From positions 1 through 27,213 of the forward strand of contig JBCBWF010000024.1 of the NCBI GenBank assembly GCA_039817245.1: 27,213 nt of DNA, read 5' to 3'. How positions within the stretch are numbered: position 1 is the stretch's first letter; each line of letters opens with the position of its first letter. The notes under the pieces are model-generated. The model ran no database searches, was not told the origin of the DNA, and saw only the letters and a list, made by a program, of their open reading frames with translations. The position numbers and the translations under genes were made by a program. This document shows, piece by piece, positions 1 through 7,854 of this stretch. This DNA comes from Thermohalobaculum sp039817245 (lineage in GTDB: Bacteria > Pseudomonadota > Alphaproteobacteria > Rhodobacterales > Rhodobacteraceae).

Positions 1-14
1 CTCCGCCGGCGCCA

Positions 15-1529
15 TCATGCCAGGCGCGCGGGCAGAACTTCCGGGTCGATGCTCTCCGCCTGGCACCGCGCCACGATGCGCCGATAGGCCGGCATCATCG
101 CCTCGATCTCCACTTCGGCCGCCGCGATGGCCGGCTCGATCTCCTCATGGGCCGCGCCGATCTCGGCCAGGATCGCGGCCTCGTCGATCCGCGTCAGCCG
201 CCCCTGCGCCATCACCGTCCGCCCGTCCACGATCAGCCGGTCGAGCGAGGCGCCGGTCTCGCCATAGACAAGCTGGCGGAGCGGGTCGTTCAGCGGCACG
301 AAGGAGATGCTTTCGAGGCGCCAGAGCGCCAGATCGGCGCGCATGCCCGGCGCGATCCGCCCCAGCCGGTCGCCCTGCCCCAGCGCCGTCGCGCCCCCCG
401 TCGTGGCCGCGGCAAAGGCCTCGCCCGCGTCGATCCAGCGCGCCGGATCGTCGCCGCGCAGCTTCTGCGCCAGCGCGGTCGAGGCGACGGCGCGCAGCAT
501 GTCCACCGTGTCGATCGAGCCGCAGCCATCGGTGCCCAGGCTCACATTCACCCCCGCCTCCAGCATCTCGCGCATCGGCATGAGCCCGGAGCCGAGCTTC
601 AGGTTGCTGTTCGGATTGTGCTGCACAGAGGCCCCGGAGGCCGCGATCAGCCGGATATCCTCCGGCGTCACCCAGACGGCGTGGATGAGCGAGGTCGCAG
701 GCTTCAGAAAACCGAGCCCGTCCAGATGGGCGAACATCGAGCGGCCGTAGAAGCGCTTGGCCGTCACCGTCTGCAGCCGCGTCTCCTGCACATGGATGAT
801 CACCGGCAGATCGATCTCGTCGGCCATCGCGCGCACCTGGCAGAGGAACGCGTCGGTGCAGCGCTGCGGCGCGCTCGGCGCGGCCAGGATCGCCACGCGG
901 GCCTCGCGCGGATGGCGCTCGACCGCCCGGGCGCGCACGAAGCCCAGCACCTCCGCCGGCGGCGTCGCCGTCACCGCCGAGAGCCGCGCCAGCAGCGCCG
1001 GCGGAAACTCCTCCTCCACGAAGGGAAGCGCCCGGAAGAAAGGCCGGTCGAACAGCGTCGGGCCCACGAAGGCGCGGATGCCGATATCCTCGTAGGCCTG
1101 CAGCGCGGCGTCCACATGCTCCGGGATCAGCACCGGGCTCACATTCAGATCGTCCACGATCGTCGTCGTGCCCGAGCGCAGCGCCTGGATCGCGCCCACC
1201 ATGGTGCGCAGATAGACCTGCCGCGCGCTCACCGGAATGGGCGAGAGCGGGCGCACGTAGTTCATCCAAAGCTCGAGCGGCAGCCGGTCGTAGCGCCCCT
1301 TGTGGTAATGCTCGTGGCTGTGGTGATGGCCGTTGATGAGGCCGGGCGTCACCAGCCGCCCACCGGCCGCCACGGGCCGGCCGAGCGGCGTCCCCTGGCC
1401 CGCGGGCCGGATCTCGGCGATGCAGCCTTCCGCGATCTCGATATCGACAGCCCCCCCAGGGGCGATACCGGGTGCGATGCCGGCCGGCGGGTCGATCATC
1501 CGCGCATCGGTCAGGGTCAGGCGGTCCAT
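15..1529 (-). CDS. Metal-dependent amidohydrolase, ATZ/TRZ/SsnA-like (probable deaminase or chlorohydrolase type)
   Basis: About 504 residues, in the usual 450-500 range for cytosolic ATZ/TRZ-type amidohydrolases that remove an amino, chloro or similar group from N-heterocycles or guanidine-like compounds. Visible metal-site elements are the His-rich loop NGHHHSHEHYHKG (His68 and His70 form the HxH), HVQET (His246), LIHAVW (His283), HNPNSNLKLGSG (303-314) and GTDG (Asp334), in the family order. The start is the ATG at 1529 because GGAG lies 8 nt upstream; an in-frame ATG 36 bases further upstream adds an Arg-rich stretch with no homology feel. It is the last gene of the tctBAC operon, 93 bp after tctC, so its substrate is probably what TctABC imports. 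The exact substrate cannot be read from the sequence. The sigma-54 promoter of the operon suggests a nitrogen-scavenging role. Confidence 0.85.
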   Translation of the reverse strand: MDRLTLTDARMIDPPAGIAPGIAPGGAVDIEIAEGCIAEIRPAGQGTPLGRPVAAGGRLVTPGLINGHHHSHEHYHKGRYDRLPLELWMNYVRPLSPIPVSARQVYLRTMVGAIQALRSGTTTIVDDLNVSPVLIPEHVDAALQAYEDIGIRAFVGPTLFDRPFFRALPFVEEEFPPALLARLSAVTATPPAEVLGFVRARAVERHPREARVAILAAPSAPQRCTDAFLCQVRAMADEIDLPVIIHVQETRLQTVTAKRFYGRSMFAHLDGLGFLKPATSLIHAVWVTPEDIRLIAASGASVQHNPNSNLKLGSGLMPMREMLEAGVNVSLGTDGCGSIDTVDMLRAVASTALAQKLRGDDPARWIDAGEAFAAATTGGATALGQGDRLGRIAPGMRADLALWRLESISFVPLNDPLRQLVYGETGASLDRLIVDGRTVMAQGRLTRIDEAAILAEIGAAHEEIEPAIAAAEVEIEAMMPAYRRIVARCQAESIDPEVLPARLA

Positions 1530-1622
1530 GGGCAGCGCTCCGATGCGCCGGGGCCCGCGCCGCACCGCGCGCGCCCCGGCCGTGTCAGGTCCGTGTCACG
1601 ACCGGATCATCCGGTCGCTGCA

Positions 1623-2582
1623 TCAGTTGAGGTTGTCGTAGACCGCCTTCAGCTGCGCCTGCTCCTCGGCCATTAGCGCGCCGAACGCCTCGGCGCCGAG
1701 GAAGTCCACGCGGCTGTTGATGCGGCCGATGAGGCGCAGGAAGCCCTCGTCCTGCACCAGGGCCTCGAAACCCGAGGACAGCTTGGCCACCACATCCTCC
1801 GGCGTGCCCGCCGGCACCAGCACGCCGCGCCAGAAGTGGAAGATGATCTCCTCGCCGAGCTCGCCGCAGGTCGGCACATCCGGCAAGCTCTCCCAGCGCT
1901 CGAAATCGGTGGTGCAGATGCCCTTCAGCGTGCCCGCCTTGATGTGCTCGCCCACCACCGAGGGCGCACCGGCATAGGCCATGGTCTCGCCGCCGAGCAG
2001 CTTCTGCACCGCCGGCCCGCCCCCGCCATAGACGATGCCCTTCATCTCCGTCCCGGTATTCATCTTCAGGAGCTCGAAGACCGTGTAGGTGAAGCCGTTC
2101 ACGTTGTCGTTCGAGTAGACCAGATCGCCCGGGTTCTCCTTCGCATAGGCGATCATCGAGCCCAGATCCGCGAAGGGCGCATCGGCGCGGGCGACGAAGA
2201 CGGCCGGCGAATAGTTGATCCGCGCCACGGGGATGAAGTCCTCCGTGGTGTAGGGCAGCTCCTCGACCTGCGGGCGCAGCGAATTGATGGTCGGGTCGCC
2301 GAAGAGCACCGTGTAGCCGTCCGCGCCGGACTTGGAGACCTCGGTCGCGCCCACCGCGCCGCCGCCGCCAGAGCGGATGACCGAGATCATCGGCTGGCCG
2401 AAATAGGGCTCGGCAACGGTGGTGATGATGCCCGCATGCAGCGAATGCGAGCCGCCCGGCGGATAGGGCGTCACGAAGGTGATCGGCTTCTCCGGAAACT
2501 CGCCCGCCACCGCGAGGCTCGCCGGCAGGGCCAGCAGAAACGCCGCGCCGAGGGCGAGGGTGGTCTTCAGTCGGCTTGTCAT
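1623..2582 (-). CDS. tctC: Tripartite tricarboxylate transporter substrate-binding protein (TctC/Bug family)
   Basis: A 319-residue periplasmic solute receptor that would deliver ligand to TctAB. The N-terminus is a classic Sec signal: a Lys/Arg start, a Leu/Ala-rich core and a likely cut after AVA near residue 26. The mature protein follows the Bug layout: PITFVTPYPPGG near the N-terminus, GADGYTVLFGD, then the FARADAPF-like and NPGDLVYS segments. Bug proteins usually carry a Thr-Asp shortly after PPGG that helps orient a carboxylated ligand. Here the residues are S-H-S-L-H, so that Asp is missing, which hints at an unusual or non-carboxylate ligand. The start is supported by GGGAG 8 nt upstream, inside the end of tctA. 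Only 3 bp separate it from tctA, so it is certainly co-transcribed. Confidence 0.92.
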   Translation of the reverse strand: MTSRLKTTLALGAAFLLALPASLAVAGEFPEKPITFVTPYPPGGSHSLHAGIITTVAEPYFGQPMISVIRSGGGGAVGATEVSKSGADGYTVLFGDPTINSLRPQVEELPYTTEDFIPVARINYSPAVFVARADAPFADLGSMIAYAKENPGDLVYSNDNVNGFTYTVFELLKMNTGTEMKGIVYGGGGPAVQKLLGGETMAYAGAPSVVGEHIKAGTLKGICTTDFERWESLPDVPTCGELGEEIIFHFWRGVLVPAGTPEDVVAKLSSGFEALVQDEGFLRLIGRINSRVDFLGAEAFGALMAEEQAQLKAVYDNLN

Positions 2583-2585
2583 GGT

Positions 2586-4094
2586 TCAGGCTCCCTGTTG
2601 GTTGGTTGTGGGTCTTGGGGTCGAGAGGCTCCGCCAGCCGAGAAAGCCCACGATCCCCGCGATGACCGCGAGGAGGGCGGCGGCGATCGGTTCGGTCACG
2701 AAGATCAGCAGGCTGCCGTCGGAGAGCGTAAGGGACTGGCGCAGCGCGCTCTCCAGCCCCGGCGTCAGCAGCATCGCGATCACCAGCGGCGGGATCGGCA
2801 CATCGGCCTTGCGCATGGCATAGCCCAGCACTGCGCCCGCCAGCATGATCCACCAGTCGAAGACGGCATTGTTGACCGCGAAGGCCCCCGCGAAGCAGAG
2901 CGCGATGACGGACGGATAGAGCACGCCCGGCGGGATCGCCGTGATGTGGCGCAGATACCGGATGGCGCCGAGGCCGAAGACCAGCAGCATCACGTTCGTC
3001 ACCAGCAGGATGGCGAAGAAGCCGTAGAGCACCGGCCCGTGCTGCGCGAAGAGGAGCGGCCCCGGCAGCAGCCCCTGCGCCATGAACGCACCGAGCAGCA
3101 CCGCCGTGATCGTGTCGCCGGGAATGCCGAACACCATCATCGGGATCAGCGCGGCGGGGCAGACGGCGTTGTTGCCCGCCTCCGCCGCCGCAACCCCCTC
3201 GAGCGAGCCCTTGCCGTAGTCCTGCGGCCGCTTGCTGCGCCGCTTGGCCATCCCGTAGGCCAGCCAGCATGAGATCTCGGCCCCGAGGCCCGGCAGCGCG
3301 CCGAGAAAGGCGCCGATCCCCGTCGAGCGCAGGATGGTCGGCGCGGCGGCGCGCATCTCCGCGCGCGTGATCCCCTCGGCGGACATCTCGACCCGCACCC
3401 GCTCGAGCCGCTCGCGCCCCAGTCGCTCGGCCTGCACCAGGATCTCGGAGAGCGCGAACATTCCGATCAGGAGCGGCACCAGCGAGATGCCCCCCCAGAG
3501 ATCGATCACGCCGAAGGTGAGGCGCGAGGCGCCGGACATGGGATCGAGCCCGACGCAGGCGAAGAGCACGCCGAGCGCCACCGCAAAGGCCCCCTTGGCC
3601 GCCGAGGAGCCCGAGACGCCGGCGATCATCACCAGCGCGAAGAGGTAGAGCATGGTGAAGTCCGGCGAGCCGAAGCCGATCGCCACCGAGGCGAGCGGGG
3701 CAGCGACGAAGATCAGCACCAGCGTCGCCAGCAGATCCGCCACCACCGAGGCGACGAGGCTCATCTCCAGCGCCTTGCGACCCAGCCCCCGCCGCGCCAG
3801 CGCCGAGCCGTCGATCGCCGTGGCCGCCGCCGCCGCCGTGCCGGGCGTGTTGATGGTGATCGCCGGGATCGACCCGCCATAGATCGCGCCCTTGTAGATC
3901 CCGAGCAGGAACGGGATCCCCACGGTCGCCTCCATGAAGAAGGTGAAAGGCGCGAGCACCGCCACCGCCATCGTGGCCGTGAGCCCCGGCAGCGCGCCCA
4001 CCACGATGCCCGCTGCAAGGCCCGCAAGCGCGGCTGCGAGGGCGAGCGGATCGGCGAGGACGGAGAGGCCGTGCTGTACCGCCTCCAGCAGCAT
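2586..4094 (-). CDS. tctA: Tripartite tricarboxylate transporter large permease (TctA)
   Basis: A 502-residue, very hydrophobic integral membrane protein with about 11-12 predicted membrane spans, the normal TctA size. The two family signatures are present: GIVVGALPGLTATMAV near residues 29-44, and its pseudo-repeat GIGAFLGALPGLGAEI in the second half. Between them lies GAIYGGSIPAITINTPGT, and EAGNNAVCPA follows the second. It forms the ion-coupled permease with TctB and receives ligand from TctC. The start is the ATG at 4094, which shares one base with the stop of tctB (TGATG), so the two are translationally coupled. A much longer open frame upstream in the same phase overlaps tctB and is not real. 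The C-terminus ends just before the tctC ribosome-binding site. Confidence 0.93.
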   Translation of the reverse strand: MLLEAVQHGLSVLADPLALAAALAGLAAGIVVGALPGLTATMAVAVLAPFTFFMEATVGIPFLLGIYKGAIYGGSIPAITINTPGTAAAAATAIDGSALARRGLGRKALEMSLVASVVADLLATLVLIFVAAPLASVAIGFGSPDFTMLYLFALVMIAGVSGSSAAKGAFAVALGVLFACVGLDPMSGASRLTFGVIDLWGGISLVPLLIGMFALSEILVQAERLGRERLERVRVEMSAEGITRAEMRAAAPTILRSTGIGAFLGALPGLGAEISCWLAYGMAKRRSKRPQDYGKGSLEGVAAAEAGNNAVCPAALIPMMVFGIPGDTITAVLLGAFMAQGLLPGPLLFAQHGPVLYGFFAILLVTNVMLLVFGLGAIRYLRHITAIPPGVLYPSVIALCFAGAFAVNNAVFDWWIMLAGAVLGYAMRKADVPIPPLVIAMLLTPGLESALRQSLTLSDGSLLIFVTEPIAAALLAVIAGIVGFLGWRSLSTPRPTTNQQGA

Positions 4095-4558
4095 CAGAAG
4101 AGGATGCCGTCGGGAAAGCGCACGAGCAGGACCCGCTCGAAGAGCAGATGCACGCAGAGCGGCACCACCACCGCCGTCGGCAGGATCAGGCGCAGATCGC
4201 GAAGCCCGAAGAGCGGCGGCAGCGCGAGAAGCCCGAAGAACAGCATCTCGAGAAAGCCCACAGGCCCGCTCACCACCGCCACGATCATCGCGAAGACCGC
4301 GACCAGGACGAGCAGCGGCCGGAACCCGGGCCAGGCGATCGGCGGCGCCGCCGGCGCCGTGAGGCCGCGCCAGGCGATGGCGAGCGAGGCAAGCGCCAGC
4401 GCGATCGCGCCGATGGCCGGAAAGAAGGCGGGCGATGTCATGTCGCCGAGCGCCCCGATCCCCGCGCCGCGCGCACCGCCGAAGAGCGAGACCGCCGCGG
4501 CCAGCGCTACGCCGAGGCCGAGCAGGCAGAAGAACAGGTCGGCAAGGCGCGCGGGCAT
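4094..4558 (-). CDS. tctB: Tripartite tricarboxylate transporter small membrane subunit (TctB)
   Basis: A 154-residue membrane protein with four hydrophobic segments: about residues 8-28, 44-64, 78-112 and a last one near 122-145. This is the size and topology of TctB, the poorly conserved small subunit of TctABC. Assignment rests mainly on topology and on its position directly before tctA. The start is the ATG at 4558, with GGAG motifs 5-12 nt upstream. It is the first gene of the operon, and a sigma-54-type promoter sits about 35-50 bp upstream. A much longer frame runs upstream through the nitH region in the same phase but is only a shadow of that gene. Confidence 0.88.
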   Translation of the reverse strand: MPARLADLFFCLLGLGVALAAAVSLFGGARGAGIGALGDMTSPAFFPAIGAIALALASLAIAWRGLTAPAAPPIAWPGFRPLLVLVAVFAMIVAVVSGPVGFLEMLFFGLLALPPLFGLRDLRLILPTAVVVPLCVHLLFERVLLVRFPDGILF

Positions 4559-4591
4559 GGGGCCTCCGTCTCCAGTCGATGCCGCCCACGC

Positions 4592-4607
4592 AGCAAGGCG
4601 CATGCCA
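4592..4607 (-). promoter_or_regulatory. Sigma-54 (RpoN) promoter of the tctBAC-amidohydrolase operon
   Basis: Read on the minus strand the sequence is TGGCATGCGCCTTGCT. Against the canonical TGGCACG-N4-TTGCW it differs only at the sixth base. The diagnostic GG and GC are exactly 10 bp apart. The predicted start point is about 4581, leaving a leader of about 23 nt that still contains the GGAG-rich ribosome-binding region of tctB. The rest of the 221-bp gap (4559-4779) holds only GC-rich short repeats, including a tandem ATGCGGGCCG pair at 4747-4766. No clear enhancer (NtrC-like GCAC-N-GTGC) site was seen. Confidence 0.72.
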
Positions 4608-4779
4608 CCCCGTAAAACCCCTGCAGAACAGGGACGAAGCCCGCGCCGCCCCACCGGCCTGGCGCTCGCCTGCCGGCAGGGCAGGCAGGGCCTGACCAGA
4701 GCGTAACCAGCGCCCAATGCCTGCCCGCCGCTATCCGCGTCTCCCCATGCGGGCCGATGCGGGCCGCAGCCCCAGCCTG

Positions 4780-6057
4780 TCAGCCCGCCTTCGCTTCCGC
4801 CGGCGCCAGGGTCTCGACCACCCGCTCCGCGATATGGGCCGCATCGTCGCCCACCGCCGAGAACCGCCCCGAGCCCCAGGTGTGCATCCAGGGCAGGCCC
4901 AGGAAGAACAGCCCCGGGATCGGCGAGACCCCCCGGCGGTGATGCGGATAACCCCGCGCATCGAAGGCCGGCAGGTCGATCCAGCGGTAGTCGAGATCGA
5001 ACCCCGTGCACCAGATCACCGTCGACACCGCGCCGAGCGCGAGCGTCATGTCGTCGGGCGGCTCCAGGAACGGATCCGCCGGGCGCCAGGCGGGCCGGTA
5101 CCGCGGCTCCACCGGCGCGCTGATCCCGTTCACCAGGATATGCGTGTCGATCGAGGCCTTGATCCGCGCCGCCGTCGCATCGGCCGCATCGAGGTTCTGC
5201 GCCAGATCCCCGCGGAAATGCAGCGTCTCGCCCTCGATGCGCGAAACCCGCCCGTGCAGCGTCATGCCCTCGGTCGCGAAATGGCGCAGATCGATGTCGC
5301 GCCCCCCGCCGCGCCCGGTCATGTAGTGGTTGGCCTTGCGCCGCACCCCCGTGCCGTCCGGATGCTCGTCCACGGTCACGGCGTAATGGCCCATATCCAC
5401 CAGCCAGGCCGTCACGTCGCGCCCGCGATAGAAGCGCGGCGCCCGCGGCGCGCCGCCCACCGCCAGATGCACCTGCCGCCCCGCCAGATGCAGATCCTCC
5501 GCGATCTGGCAGCCGGACTGGCCGGTGCCAACCACCAGCACCGCCCCCTCCGGCGCCTGCGCGGGATTGCGGTAGGTCGAGGAATGGAGCTGCAGGATCC
5601 GCTCCGGCAGCGCCGCCGCCATCGCGGGGATCTTCGGCCGGTGATAGCCGCCCGTGGCCACGATCACCGCATCCGCCGTCAGCGCGCCCCGGCGCGTCTC
5701 CAGCGCGAAGCCGTCCCCGCGCCGCGCGATCCGCGTCACCTCCACCCCCTCCGCCAGCGGCGGGTCCAGATGCGCGCGGAAGGCCTCGATATAGGCCACG
5801 ATCTCGTCGCGCAGCATGAACCCGTCCGGATCGGTCCCGCCGAAATCGGCGGTGTAGTCGAAGCCCGGCAGCGTGCATTGCCAGTTCGGGGTCACGAGGC
5901 AGAAGCTGTCCCAGCGCTGGCTCCGCCAGGCCTCCGCCACGCGGTCGCGCTCCAGCACGATATGGCCGATCCCGCGCGCCTTCAGCGTGGCACTGGCCGA
6001 GAGGCCCGCCTGCCCCCCGCCGACGACGATGGCCGGATAGTGGTTGCGCTCGAACAT
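4780..6057 (-). CDS. nitH: NitH: MSMEG_0569-family FAD-dependent oxidoreductase of the Nit1C cluster
   Basis: A 425-residue two-dinucleotide-binding flavoprotein resembling FMO/CzcO-type monooxygenases. The FAD Rossmann motif is VVGGGQAGLS (GxGxxG at 13-18) and the NAD(P)H motif is VVGTGQSGCQ (GxGxxG at 177-182). ATGGYHRP (134-141) and a late CTGFDLDYRWID segment are typical of the superfamily. It is the last gene of the nit operon, 12 bp after nitG, with GGAG 6 nt before the ATG. In Nit1C clusters this protein is conserved, but its reaction is unsettled; oxidative attack on a cyanide- or nitrile-derived intermediate is an inference. The family is clear from the sequence together with the complete cluster context. 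Confidence 0.9.
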   Translation of the reverse strand: MFERNHYPAIVVGGGQAGLSASATLKARGIGHIVLERDRVAEAWRSQRWDSFCLVTPNWQCTLPGFDYTADFGGTDPDGFMLRDEIVAYIEAFRAHLDPPLAEGVEVTRIARRGDGFALETRRGALTADAVIVATGGYHRPKIPAMAAALPERILQLHSSTYRNPAQAPEGAVLVVGTGQSGCQIAEDLHLAGRQVHLAVGGAPRAPRFYRGRDVTAWLVDMGHYAVTVDEHPDGTGVRRKANHYMTGRGGGRDIDLRHFATEGMTLHGRVSRIEGETLHFRGDLAQNLDAADATAARIKASIDTHILVNGISAPVEPRYRPAWRPADPFLEPPDDMTLALGAVSTVIWCTGFDLDYRWIDLPAFDARGYPHHRRGVSPIPGLFFLGLPWMHTWGSGRFSAVGDDAAHIAERVVETLAPAEAKAG

Positions 6058-6069
6058 GCAGGTCTCCGA

Positions 6070-6345
6070 TCAGCTTAGGGCGATGACATGGACAAGACCG
6101 TCGGGCTGCGCCGCGGCGCAGCGCTCGACGGCGCGGATCTCGGCGGCGGCCCGGCTGCAGGGCGCGCCATGAACCTCGGCGACCCGGTCGCTCGCGGCCT
6201 CCAGGGCGCGCCTGGCGCGCGCGCGGAAGGCCGCAAGCGCAATCGCCTCGCCGGGCCGGAAATGGCGCGCGAGCACGGTGGAGGGCGAGTAGACCTGCCC
6301 CTCCTTGCCGTCCGGCCAGCGGATGCGCATGCGCAGCTCAGGCAT
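6070..6345 (-). CDS. nitG: NitG: small MSMEG_0570-family nitrogen-starvation protein
   Basis: A 91-residue soluble protein beginning MPELRMRIRWPDG and containing SPSTVLARHF and an Ala/Arg-rich helix. This matches the small conserved protein found between the AIR-synthase-like and flavoprotein genes in Nit1C clusters. No catalytic motif is visible; Cys63 and Cys76 are the only cysteines. Its start overlaps the 3' end of nitF by 8 bp, so translation is probably coupled. The function is unknown. Naming rests on cluster position, length and the N-terminal sequence pattern. Confidence 0.85.
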   Translation of the reverse strand: MPELRMRIRWPDGKEGQVYSPSTVLARHFRPGEAIALAAFRARARRALEAASDRVAEVHGAPCSRAAAEIRAVERCAAAQPDGLVHVIALS

Positions 6346-7318
6346 CGATCGGGGCTCGCCGCGCGCAGCCGATCAGCGGCTCGGCTCCAAGGTCGCGCAC
6401 CGCCGCCCGGCCCCCGTCCCGCGCCACTGCCAGAACGCCGGTGTCGTCGAAGCTGCCGATCCGCGCCGCCGCGATCCCGCGCGCGGCGAACCGCGCGGTC
6501 AGCGCCTCGACCGCCCCGGCCTCCGTCGCCAGCAGATAGCCGTAGCTCGGAAAAGCGGCGAGCCAGCGCTCCTCCTCCGCCGCCTCGGGCGCGGGCACCG
6601 CGTCGAGCGCGATGGTGAGGCCGACGCCGGAGCACTCGCAGAACATCGCCGCCGTGCCGATCACGCCGCCCTGGCTGATATCCTTCGCGGCATGGGCGAG
6701 CCCCGCCTCCGCCACCTCCGCCAGGAGCGCGAGATCGGCGCCGAGCCGCTCGCCGGGCGCCTCGCTCGCCGCGTCCCAGAAGGGGTGCGGGTCGTGCCAG
6801 CGCCCGCGCAGATCCACCGCCATCACCAGCGCATCGCCCGGCGCGGCATCGAAGCTCGTCAGCAGCCGCTCGGCCCGGCCCAGCACCGCCACCGCCAGCT
6901 GGCCAGAGCCCGCGCGCAGGTTCGCATGCCCGCCCACCATCGGCACGCCATAGGCCGCCGAGGCCGCGCGCATCCCCTCCAGCACCGGTGCCGCCTCCGC
7001 CGGACCCGTGGCCCAGAGCGCGTTGACCACCGCCACCGGCCGGCCGCCCATCGCGGCCACATCCGAGAGGTTCACCATCACCGCCGACCAGCCCGCGAAC
7101 CAGGGCATCGCCGCCACGAACCCCTCGATCATCCCCTCGCAGGCCAGCAGGTCCCAGCCGCCCCCCGCCGCCGGGATCGCCGCGCAGTCGTCGCCCACCG
7201 GCACCGCGCTGTCGCCCCCGATGCCGAGGGCCGCCACCGCCGCCGCCACGTCGCGCTTGCCGCCGAGCCCCGGCCCCGCGGCCAGCCGCCCGGCCAGCGC
7301 GGCGAGCGCGCCGCTCAT
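6338..7318 (-). CDS. nitF: NitF: Sll0787-family AIR-synthase-like protein
   Basis: A 326-residue member of the PurM/HypE/ThiL/SelD ATP-binding superfamily. Visible landmarks are VGDDCAAIP (41-49), NLSDVAAMGGRPVAVVNAL (83-101), VGGHANLR (128-135) and AKDISQGGVIGTAAMF (211-226), in the order expected for an AIR-synthase N-domain and C-domain. Superfamily members activate a carbonyl or carboxamide oxygen with ATP, so a similar role in nitrile or amide nitrogen processing is plausible but unproven. The start is the ATG at 7318, which forms an ATGA overlap with the nitE stop. A longer in-frame extension runs back through nitE and is a shadow. Confidence 0.9.
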   Translation of the reverse strand: MSGALAALAGRLAAGPGLGGKRDVAAAVAALGIGGDSAVPVGDDCAAIPAAGGGWDLLACEGMIEGFVAAMPWFAGWSAVMVNLSDVAAMGGRPVAVVNALWATGPAEAAPVLEGMRAASAAYGVPMVGGHANLRAGSGQLAVAVLGRAERLLTSFDAAPGDALVMAVDLRGRWHDPHPFWDAASEAPGERLGADLALLAEVAEAGLAHAAKDISQGGVIGTAAMFCECSGVGLTIALDAVPAPEAAEEERWLAAFPSYGYLLATEAGAVEALTARFAARGIAAARIGSFDDTGVLAVARDGGRAAVRDLGAEPLIGCARRAPIDA

Positions 7319-7854
7319 GCGGCGGTCCGCGTCACGAACCCGCGCGCCCCGTCCGCGATCGGCGGGTAATGGGCGAGATCGGCCTCCATGAAGTGATGCG
7401 GCTGGCCGTGATACTCCATCTCCTCCAGCGTCCGCCAATGCAGCCGCTGGAAGAGGAGCGCGTTGCGGCTCTGCACCTTCGCCAGGAAGCGCGTGCACCC
7501 CATCGCGTGGGCCGAGGAGACCGCGAGCCGGATCAGCGAGGTGCCGAGCCCCGCCTGGCGCCGGTAGTCCCGCGCCACCGCCAGGCGCGAGCCCCACCAC
7601 TCCCCGGCCGCCGCCCCGCGATGGATCCGCACCGTCCCGGTCACCTCGTCGTCGCAGCCGCAGGCCGAGGAGAGCGCCACGATCGTGATCGCATGCGCGT
7701 CCACCGCATCCCCGTCGTCGCGGTCGAAGACCTGCTGCTCGCCGACGAAGACCGCCTTGCGCAGCCGCTTTGCGCCGTCGACCTCCCAGGCCTCGGTCGC
7801 GAATTTCACCCGGTGCGCGGGCGAGATATAGGGGTGCACGGGCTCGAACATCAT
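7315..7854 (-). CDS. nitE: NitE: MSMEG_0567/Sll0786-family N-acetyltransferase (GNAT)
   Basis: A 179-residue GNAT-fold protein. The acetyl-CoA pyrophosphate loop is RRQAGLGTS (98-106), preceded by the beta-4 segment SRLAVARDY. The N-terminal half (RKAVFVGEQQVFDRDDGDAVD) resembles the substrate-side pattern of autoinducer-synthase-like GNATs. The acceptor substrate is unknown. The start ATG at 7854 gives an ATGA overlap with the nitD stop; a second ATG follows at once (7851), so initiation may be at either. It ends by overlapping nitF by 4 bp. The run of 4-8 bp overlaps from nitD to nitG points to tightly coupled translation. Confidence 0.9.
   Translation of the reverse strand: MMFEPVHPYISPAHRVKFATEAWEVDGAKRLRKAVFVGEQQVFDRDDGDAVDAHAITIVALSSACGCDDEVTGTVRIHRGAAAGEWWGSRLAVARDYRRQAGLGTSLIRLAVSSAHAMGCTRFLAKVQSRNALLFQRLHWRTLEEMEYHGQPHHFMEADLAHYPPIADGARGFVTRTAA

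Noticed and set aside
4747..4766. Tandem ATGCGGGCCG pair between tctB and nitH
   Set aside because: Only two units in a GC-rich spacer, with no link to a promoter element.
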